From NCBI GenBank assembly GCA_002687795.1, contig NZBG01000036.1:1-9842 (forward strand): DNA of 9,842 nt. Reading direction: 5' to 3'. The notes beneath the pieces were generated by a model. The model did no database searches. It was not told the DNA's origin and was given only the letters and a program-made list of their open reading frames with translations. The DNA is from Candidatus Woesearchaeota archaeon. Its GTDB lineage: Archaea; Nanobdellota; Nanobdellia; Woesearchaeales; GCA-2687795. Positions 6,593 through 9,842 of this stretch are shown here, piece after piece (positions within the stretch are counted from its first letter, which is position 1; each line of letters begins with the position of its first letter). The position numbers and the translations under genes are program-made.

Positions 6593-6613
6593 TAGCTATG
6601 GTATTTTTGTATT

Positions 6614-6997
6614 ATGAAACAAAAGGTACCGCAGTCTCTGAGGATATGGTTTTTAGTGCATTTTGCCGTTGATATGCTGTTTGCAATCCCTTTGATTATA
6701 AGTCCTGTCTGGTTTCTTAAGTTATTGGGATTTAGCATTGTTGAGCCTTTTACAGCAAGGCTTGCGGGGGCTGCTTTGATCGGAATAGGCGGTGTTTCGC
6801 TTGCAGCGCATAAGGCTGGGGTTGAAACCTTTAGTTCATTATTGACATTGAAAATCTTGTGGTCTTTTAGCGCTATATTCGCTATAATATTGACAATGAT
6901 GCAGGGCGGGCCAAGGGTTGGCTGGATTGTATTGGTGATGTTCTTTGTGTTTTCAGCTGTGTGGGTTCATTATAAAAAAAGATTAAAAAATAATTAA
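6614..6997 (+). CDS. small integral membrane protein, four predicted helices (127 aa)
   Basis: I do not recognise a named function. The protein has four hydrophobic stretches that look like membrane helices, at about residues 10-38, 46-65, 72-95 and 100-120. It ends in a basic tail (HYKKRLKNN), which by the positive-inside rule suggests a cytoplasmic C-terminus. The second helix is rich in Ala and Gly (ARLAGAALIGIGGVSLAA), a pattern of close helix packing seen in small uncharacterised prokaryotic membrane proteins. There is no signal peptide apart from the first helix and no obvious catalytic or metal motif. Its own TATA element lies about 27 bases upstream, so it is probably leaderless. Its stop codon shares the palindrome TTAA with the stop of the convergent superoxide reductase gene. 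Confidence 0.82.
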   Translation: MKQKVPQSLRIWFLVHFAVDMLFAIPLIISPVWFLKLLGFSIVEPFTARLAGAALIGIGGVSLAAHKAGVETFSSLLTLKILWSFSAIFAIILTMMQGGPRVGWIVLVMFFVFSAVWVHYKKRLKNN

Positions 6998-7377
6998 CTG
7001 GTCCATAAGCCGTGCATGTTGCAAAGTTCTCTTGCGGTTATACCTTCTGTGTTTTCAAGGCAGAACTCTGCTTCTGGCTTTTCTCCAGGGTAAAGCTTTC
7101 TGCTTTCGATGGTTTTTTCATCTTTGATCAGCTGGATTAAGGTAATATAATGCTTTTCTTCCATTGGATGCTCTACTGTGCTGACTTTTACTTTCACATT
7201 GTTTCCATTTATCTCAATGACTGGAACATGTTTTTCATCGCCTTCCTGTTCTTTGGTTTTTTCTTTAAGTAATATCATGTCCTTACCACAACATACTAAT
7301 GTTCCTCCACCAGAATATACTACAGAAACTATGTTTCCACAGACTTCACATTTATATATTTCATTCTCTTTTGTCAT
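6994..7377 (-). CDS. dfx: desulfoferrodoxin (two-domain superoxide reductase)
   Basis: This 127-residue protein reduces superoxide to hydrogen peroxide in the cytoplasm without releasing oxygen, a hallmark defence of anaerobes. The N-terminal desulforedoxin-like domain has C10, C13, C29 and C30 (CEVCG ... CCG), which bind the Fe(Cys)4 centre I. The catalytic domain carries the Fe(His)4(Cys) centre: E48-K49-H50 in EKHVP (the Glu/Lys pair helps catalysis), H70 in VEHP, H76 in EKHYI, and C119 with H122 in CNMHGLW. All expected ligands are present and the length is normal. A GGGGGA ribosome site lies seven bases before the ATG, inside the end of the thioredoxin reductase gene, whose stop is two bases away, so the two are co-transcribed. 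Electron donors are usually rubredoxins; no stand-alone rubredoxin is in the window. Its peroxide product is the substrate of the rubrerythrins encoded upstream. Confidence 0.96.
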   Translation of the reverse strand: MTKENEIYKCEVCGNIVSVVYSGGGTLVCCGKDMILLKEKTKEQEGDEKHVPVIEINGNNVKVKVSTVEHPMEEKHYITLIQLIKDEKTIESRKLYPGEKPEAEFCLENTEGITARELCNMHGLWTS

Positions 7378-7379
7378 TT

Positions 7380-8288
7380 TTAATCCCCCTTCTTTGAAGC
7401 TAAATACCTTGCAGCCTTGATCAAAGCCATGCAGCCCTGGCCTGCTGCAATCACATATTGATACTCATGGCCTGAAGCGCAGTCGCCTGCTGCAAAGATT
7501 CCGGGAACATTAGTATGACCCTGGCAGTCTATCACGATATGTTTATGTTCATCAAGCTTTACAATCTTATTGAAGGACTCAGTATTAGGCATCCTCCCAA
7601 TCTCTATTATAATGCCCAGGACATTAAGCTTTTTTTCCTCTCCATCCTGCTCATACCTTATGCCGGAAACAAACTTATTTCCAAGTATCTCTGAGCCCTT
7701 TGCATTAAATAGCGCTTCAACCTTGGGGTTCTTCTTTACTCTTTCCTGTAAATACTCATGAGCTTTAAACTTATCTTCAAGAACAACAAGGTAAATCTTT
7801 GAGACAATATCTTTCAGAAAGTCAACTGCTTCCAAAGCTGCATCCCCACCGCCAATAACCGCAACATCTTTTCCTGCAAATAATGGACCATCGCATATTG
7901 AGCAATAGGTTACCCCTTTCCTTGCAAACTCCTCTTCGCCTGGAACATTAAGCTTTCTTGGCTTTGAGCCAGTTGCTATGATAGCTGTTCTTGTGCCATA
8001 CTTATTCTTATCAGTGATAACCTTAAAGTTCGAGCCCTGCCTTTTTATTCCCTTAACTGTTTCCATGGAGACCTTAACATTATTGAATTTCATCTGTTTT
8101 TCCATCACAGAACTAAAAGCAGCACCGGTTGTCTTAACAATGCCCGGATAATTCAGAACCTCACCGCTTACCATGAACTGGCCGCCAAAGTCAGAAGAAA
8201 TAATCCTATAATTCATCCTCTTCCTTGCAGCATAGATTGCAGCTGTCAAGCCAGATATGCCTGCGCCGATTATTATTGTGTCATACAA
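7380..8288 (-). CDS. trxB: thioredoxin reductase family flavoprotein, TTG start, non-canonical NADPH site
   Basis: This is a 302-residue low-molecular-weight thioredoxin reductase-like enzyme that moves electrons from a pyridine nucleotide through FAD to a disulfide in a partner redoxin. It shows the FAD motif GAGISG (8-13), the redox pair C129-SI-C132 in the CxxCDG setting, the pyridine-nucleotide motif GGGDAA (147-151 region) and the FAD-closing AAGDC (266-270). Where NADPH-dependent enzymes have HRRxxFRA to grip the 2'-phosphate, this protein has VVLEDKFKA (168-176), lacking the arginine pair; an acidic residue here resembles NADH-using AhpF-type enzymes. The start codon is TTG at 8288: no ATG or GTG precedes the FAD motif, and MYDTIIIGAG fits family N-termini. 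A TATA-like element about 23 bases upstream suggests an extra leaderless promoter inside the redox run. Likely partner: the glutaredoxin-like protein upstream. Confidence 0.93.
   Translation of the reverse strand: MYDTIIIGAGISGLTAAIYAARKRMNYRIISSDFGGQFMVSGEVLNYPGIVKTTGAAFSSVMEKQMKFNNVKVSMETVKGIKRQGSNFKVITDKNKYGTRTAIIATGSKPRKLNVPGEEEFARKGVTYCSICDGPLFAGKDVAVIGGGDAALEAVDFLKDIVSKIYLVVLEDKFKAHEYLQERVKKNPKVEALFNAKGSEILGNKFVSGIRYEQDGEEKKLNVLGIIIEIGRMPNTESFNKIVKLDEHKHIVIDCQGHTNVPGIFAAGDCASGHEYQYVIAAGQGCMALIKAARYLASKKGD
7385..7390 (-). promoter_or_regulatory. ribosome binding site for superoxide reductase
   Basis: On the minus strand AGGGGG lies seven bases before the ATG at 7377, within the last codons of the thioredoxin reductase gene. 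This fits reinitiation or independent entry on a shared mRNA. Confidence 0.5.
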
Positions 8289-8306
8289 CTTAACTGCCTC
8301 TTTTTT

Positions 8307-8315
8307 TATTATAAA
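8307..8315 (-). promoter_or_regulatory. TATA-like box before thioredoxin reductase
   Basis: The minus-strand sequence TTTATAATA is centred about 23 bases before the TTG start at 8288, in the only sizeable gap (35 bases) of the run from glutaredoxin to superoxide reductase. It supports a separate, leaderless transcript for the last two genes. Confidence 0.45.
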
Positions 8316-8323
8316 CCAATCCC

Positions 8324-8533
8324 CTATTTATTTTTTATCTTCGATGATCTGTATTTCCCTCCAGTCCTGTAAGGAGTGTAGTTACCCTTAGCCTTTTGAG
8401 ATGTTCTTTCATCAGGAGTTTCCTCATAAACATCTCTTTCATCATAGCCGCATTCTTCGCAGACAACACATTTGATGCCTGTGTAATCCACCAGCTTAAT
8501 CTTCTTTGATTTGCATTTAGGGCAGGATTTCAT
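8324..8533 (-). CDS. small zinc-ribbon protein (69 aa)
   Basis: This 69-residue protein has a single zinc-ribbon-like unit at its N-terminus: C4-PK-C7 and C25-EE-C28, with an extra C22 before the second knuckle. The remainder is acidic (DERDVYEETPDER) and then basic (GGKYRSSKIKNK), with no predicted fold that I recognise. Such small ribbons in archaea commonly bind nucleic acid or protein partners, but nothing in the sequence fixes the role here. It starts four bases after the cupin stop and is followed 35 bases later by thioredoxin reductase, so it is probably co-expressed with the redox genes. Ordered CxxC pairs and tight spacing make it a credible gene despite its size. Confidence 0.78.
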   Translation of the reverse strand: MKSCPKCKSKKIKLVDYTGIKCVVCEECGYDERDVYEETPDERTSQKAKGNYTPYRTGGKYRSSKIKNK

Positions 8534-8537
8534 TTTT

Positions 8538-8855
8538 TTATTTATTCAAACAAAGCAATATAGCCAAATCTTCTTCGGCTTTTAATGAATGAGGAGCATC
8601 TTTTGGCATGAAGATAAAAATACCTGGCTCCATTGAAATGTCTTTATCAAATAACCTAAAAATACCTTTGCCTTTTAATACCTGCACACAACCATTTTTG
8701 GTAGAAGTGTGCTCATCTATATCTGAGCCTTTCGCTAAGCACATCAAAGTATAGTTAAATCTATCAGATTTAGCCAAAACCTTGCTAAATACACCCTCTC
8801 TAGGGAACTCCATCATTTCGTTCAAGTCTTTGAAGAATCCTTTTTCTTGTTTCAT
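8538..8855 (-). CDS. small single-domain cupin protein (105 aa)
   Basis: This 105-residue protein has the two conserved cupin motifs of a small beta-barrel. Motif 1 is G43-SDIDEHTSTKNGCVQVLKGKG, and motif 2 is PGIFIFMPKDAPHSL (77-91). Of the usual metal ligands, H49 and H89 are present, but the second His of HxH is S51 and the Glu position is Q58, so metal binding may be weakened or altered. No enzymatic function can be assigned from the sequence. The gene starts four bases after the glutaredoxin stop and ends four bases before the zinc-ribbon start, so all three share a transcript. A role in sensing or binding a small molecule linked to redox stress is plausible but unsupported. The N-terminus is rich in charged residues and has no signal peptide. 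Confidence 0.84.
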   Translation of the reverse strand: MKQEKGFFKDLNEMMEFPREGVFSKVLAKSDRFNYTLMCLAKGSDIDEHTSTKNGCVQVLKGKGIFRLFDKDISMEPGIFIFMPKDAPHSLKAEEDLAILLCLNK

Positions 8856-8859
8856 TTGA

Positions 8860-9096
8860 TTAACCCAATTTTAAGGCTTTCCCAATCCTCTCAACATCAA
8901 ATCCTATAATGATTTCTCCATCGATATCAATTACCGGAACACCCATCTGGCCTGACTTATCTACCATTTCTTTGCTAGCTTCCTGATTATTGCTTACATC
9001 AATATCTTCAAACTCAATGTTATGCTCTTTCAGGAATTCTTTTGCTTTAATGCAAAATGGGCATGTTGGTGTGCTGTATACTTTTACTTTTGCCAT
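8860..9096 (-). CDS. glutaredoxin/NrdH-like redoxin
   Basis: This 78-residue thioredoxin-fold protein has the active site C12-PF-C15 (in STPTCPFCIKAKEFL), the cis-proline segment MGVPVIDIDG (51-60) and the closing GFD motif (65-67) typical of NrdH and archaeal glutaredoxin-like proteins. It would reduce protein disulfides in the cytoplasm, for example in ribonucleotide reductase or peroxidases. Archaea mostly lack glutathione, so it is probably recharged by the thioredoxin reductase homologue encoded three genes downstream, as in NrdH systems; that pairing is inference from context. It is first in the run, with a strong AGGAGG ribosome site eight bases before the ATG and an AT-rich promoter region about 50 bases upstream. 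Length and motifs are normal for the family. Confidence 0.93.
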   Translation of the reverse strand: MAKVKVYSTPTCPFCIKAKEFLKEHNIEFEDIDVSNNQEASKEMVDKSGQMGVPVIDIDGEIIIGFDVERIGKALKLG

Positions 9097-9104
9097 CTTT
9101 ATTA

Positions 9105-9110
9105 CCTCCT
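9105..9110 (-). promoter_or_regulatory. strong ribosome binding site for the glutaredoxin gene
   Basis: AGGAGG on the minus strand, eight bases before the ATG at 9096. It shows that this mRNA has a leader, unlike most transcripts in the window, and fixes the start codon. Confidence 0.8.
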
Positions 9111-9140
9111 AAAGAAATTAGGGGAGTAATAGTTTAAAAA

Positions 9141-9153
9141 ATTTTTTATTTAA
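9141..9153 (-). promoter_or_regulatory. TATA-like box for the redox gene run
   Basis: On the minus strand TTAAATAAAAAAT is centred about 52 bases before the glutaredoxin ATG. Transcription start would fall near 9122, leaving a leader of about 25 bases that contains the AGGAGG site. The surrounding 30 bases are almost pure A/T, so exact placement is uncertain. Confidence 0.45.
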
Positions 9154-9164
9154 TCAGCTATGAT

Positions 9165-9207
9165 AAACTGCCCCAGGAAAAAAGAGGGGTAAAACCTGGG
9201 GCAGTTT
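9165..9207. terminator. 13-bp perfect stem-loop, likely terminator or RNA-stabilising hairpin
   Basis: Arms AAACTGCCCCAGG (9165-9177) and CCTGGGGCAGTTT (9195-9207) pair perfectly over 13 bp, around a 17-base loop that contains GAGGGG on the plus strand. The plus-strand copy is followed by TTTTCTTT from 9205, as in an intrinsic terminator. On the minus strand it lies between the stop of the 45-residue gene (9220) and the promoter of the glutaredoxin run, so it would end the upstream transcript or protect its 3' end. It is by far the most GC-rich structure in an AT-rich spacer. Function is inferred from position and shape. Confidence 0.65.
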
Positions 9208-9219
9208 TCTTTAGAAATC

Positions 9220-9357
9220 TCATTTCATCATATAGTTCATTATATCATGCTGTATCTGCTCGACAATGTTCGAATCGTCGAACAAGCTGTCAAATTGGGT
9301 TTCTAATGTATCTTCTTCATAGCATCTTCCTTTCTGGCACATGATTTTTTGCTTCAT
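9220..9357 (-). CDS. small two-cysteine protein (45 aa) downstream of the DUF1858 gene
   Basis: A complete reading frame of 45 residues starts at an ATG that follows one of the best ribosome sites in the window (AGGAGGTGA, seven bases from AGGAGG to ATG). It begins MKQKIMCQKGRCYEED and ends QHDIMNYMMK. C7 and C12 form a CxxxxC pair in a basic setting; the rest is acidic and probably helical. I do not recognise a family. The ribosome site is built from the last codons and the stop of the upstream DUF1858 gene, so the two are almost certainly one transcript, which then meets the hairpin at 9165-9207. A redox or metal-linked role is suggested only by the cysteines and the neighbour. Its length makes it easy to miss in automated annotation. 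Confidence 0.7.
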   Translation of the reverse strand: MKQKIMCQKGRCYEEDTLETQFDSLFDDSNIVEQIQHDIMNYMMK

Positions 9358-9361
9358 ATTA

Positions 9362-9370
9362 TCACCTCCT
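9362..9370 (-). promoter_or_regulatory. ribosome binding site overlapping the DUF1858 stop codon
   Basis: The minus-strand sequence AGGAGGTGA includes the final Arg codon and TGA stop of the upstream gene and lies four bases before the ATG at 9357. It is a near-perfect complement to the 3' end of 16S rRNA and is the main evidence that the 45-codon frame is translated. Confidence 0.8.
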
Positions 9371-9580
9371 TGACCGTAAGATTTTGATGTTAAGCTCGTT
9401 TACGAGATTGTCAGTATCAACCGCATGGCTTTCTGCTCCTTGCTCCAAGGTTTCATCAGATGCAATATGACATCCAACGCAGTTCATTCCATGCTCCATC
9501 ATTATCTGTACTGACTCTGGATGCTCTTTTACCAGATCTCCAATGGATATGTTTTTTGTTATTGGTTTCTTTTGTTGCAT
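9362..9580 (-). CDS. DUF1858 domain protein (hybrid-cluster-associated redox disulfide type)
   Basis: This protein of 72 residues is a single DUF1858 domain, the small helical domain also found at the N-terminus of ScdA/Ric-type iron-sulfur repair proteins and in short proteins encoded near hybrid-cluster genes. The family pattern is clear: ISIGDLVKEHPESVQIMMEHGMNCVGCHIA, with C34 and C37 as the CxxC redox pair, then ETLEQGA and the closing LVNELN. Where family members often have HGID, this one has HAVD. Function is usually described as a redox disulfide protein, with its partner unknown. The start is set at ATG 9580, four bases after GGTGAG; an in-frame GTG at 9589 lies within that ribosome site and is less likely. 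A TATA box at about 9622-9631 precedes it. It is co-transcribed with the 45-residue protein. Confidence 0.9.
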   Translation of the reverse strand: MQQKKPITKNISIGDLVKEHPESVQIMMEHGMNCVGCHIASDETLEQGAESHAVDTDNLVNELNIKILRSRR

Positions 9581-9621
9581 CTTTCTCACCTTTTTTGTTG
9601 TTAATGCTGTTTAATCTGAAA

Positions 9622-9631
9622 AATATATAAA
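9622..9631 (-). promoter_or_regulatory. TATA box for the DUF1858 operon
   Basis: The minus-strand element TTTATATATT is centred about 47 bases before the ATG at 9580. It predicts a transcription start near 9601 and a leader of about 20 bases that contains the GGTGAG ribosome site. Confidence 0.55.
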
Positions 9632-9689
9632 TCTAATCACTTTAAGAAATAAGAATAAATGATTACATTCCTTTAGTTAAAAGGGAAAA

Positions 9690-9700
9690 TTTAAATATTA
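9690..9700 (+). promoter_or_regulatory. TATA box for the gene starting at 9725
   Basis: TTTAAATATTA is centred about 30 bases before the ATG, with the purine-rich AAGGGAAAA just upstream as a possible BRE. No Shine-Dalgarno sequence is present, so the mRNA is probably leaderless or nearly so. Confidence 0.5.
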
Positions 9701-9724
9701 TATGCCTTATATTTTTATTTTATA

Positions 9725-9842
9725 ATGGAAACAGAAAAAACTTTTACTAATATTGAAGAGTTCAGGAAAAAGACAAGATTTAATGAGAAATTAGGCTTAG
9801 ATGACAGGGACAATGTTATCTTATCAATGATTTCCAAGAACC
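9725..9842 (+). CDS. start of a gene cut by the window edge, possibly a helix-turn-helix regulator
   Basis: The first 39 codons of an open frame are present, beginning METEKTFTNIEEF and reaching LDDRDNVILSMISKN at the edge. The last segment resembles the first helix of winged-helix regulators of the Lrp/AsnC kind (LDxxDxxILxxLxxN), where a DNA-binding helix-turn-helix would follow, but too little is visible to decide. Support for a real gene comes from the TATA box 30 bases upstream, the uninterrupted frame and A-rich codon use like its neighbours. It reads divergently from the DUF1858 operon with 144 bases between the start codons, so a regulator here could control those genes; that is speculation. 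Confidence 0.6.
   Translation, partial: METEKTFTNIEEFRKKTRFNEKLGLDDRDNVILSMISKN

Noticed and set aside
9267..9284. Inverted repeat TGTTCGA-ATCG-TCGAACA
   Set aside because: A 7-bp stem with a 4-base loop inside the 45-codon gene. It could be an RNA hairpin, but chance within coding sequence is adequate and nothing else supports an operator or attachment site.
9587..9589. GTG start for the DUF1858 protein
   Set aside because: The GTG is part of the GGTGAG ribosome site for the ATG at 9580, and the three extra residues are not part of the domain.
1..9842. CRISPR arrays, tRNA or rRNA genes, insertion sequences
   Set aside because: Looked for on both strands; no spaced direct repeats, no cloverleaf-like sequences and no transposase-like proteins were seen by eye.

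Overview
The window looks like chromosomal DNA of an archaeon. It carries the C-terminal two thirds of an archaeal Lhr/ASH-type helicase, an archaeal Ogg2-type 8-oxoguanine glycosylase, and many genes whose start codon lies 23-31 bases downstream of a TATA-like box, as in leaderless archaeal transcripts. Other genes have classic AGGAGG ribosome sites. The low GC, very short spacers and ATGA stop/start overlaps would suit a small-genome lineage such as DPANN (for example Woesearchaeota-like), but that placement is an inference. The gene content (superoxide reductase, two rubrerythrins, thioredoxin reductase, glutaredoxin) indicates an anaerobe that defends itself against oxygen.

Layout. (1) 1-1752, + strand: 5'-truncated Lhr-type helicase. 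(2) 1733-3300, - strand: a two-gene operon, Ogg2 DNA glycosylase followed by a full-length Tam41/Mmp37-family protein. Tam41 is best known as the mitochondrial CDP-diacylglycerol synthase and is the most surprising gene here. (3) 3385-3729, + strand: an unrecognised charged protein, divergent from Ogg2. (4) 3768-5944, - strand: operon of a Glu/Leu/Phe/Val-type dehydrogenase, a rubrerythrin with an extra cysteine-rich tail, and a rubrerythrin with its rubredoxin-like domain at the N-terminus. (5) 6022-6570, - strand: PEBP/YbhB-type lipoprotein, divergent from (6) 6614-6997, +, a small four-helix membrane protein. (7) 6994-9096, - strand: a redox run read glutaredoxin, cupin, zinc ribbon, thioredoxin reductase (TTG start, altered pyridine-nucleotide site), superoxide reductase. 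(8) 9165-9207: a 13-bp perfect hairpin. (9) 9220-9580, - strand: a DUF1858 CxxC protein plus a 45-residue protein with a strong ribosome site. (10) 9725-9842, +: the start of a gene running off the window, possibly a helix-turn-helix regulator.

How they may work together. Superoxide reductase turns superoxide into peroxide, and the rubrerythrins reduce peroxide to water. Thioredoxin reductase plus the NrdH/glutaredoxin-like protein form a plausible thiol-reducing couple. Ogg2 repairs oxidised guanine. Dehydrogenase-derived NAD(P)H could feed the system. The Tam41 homologue sits with Ogg2 but its chemistry (CTP-dependent nucleotidyl transfer to a phospholipid) is unrelated, so its presence raises a lipid-biosynthesis question. 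No CRISPR array, insertion sequence, tRNA or rRNA was seen. No stretch over 300 bases lacks a gene.
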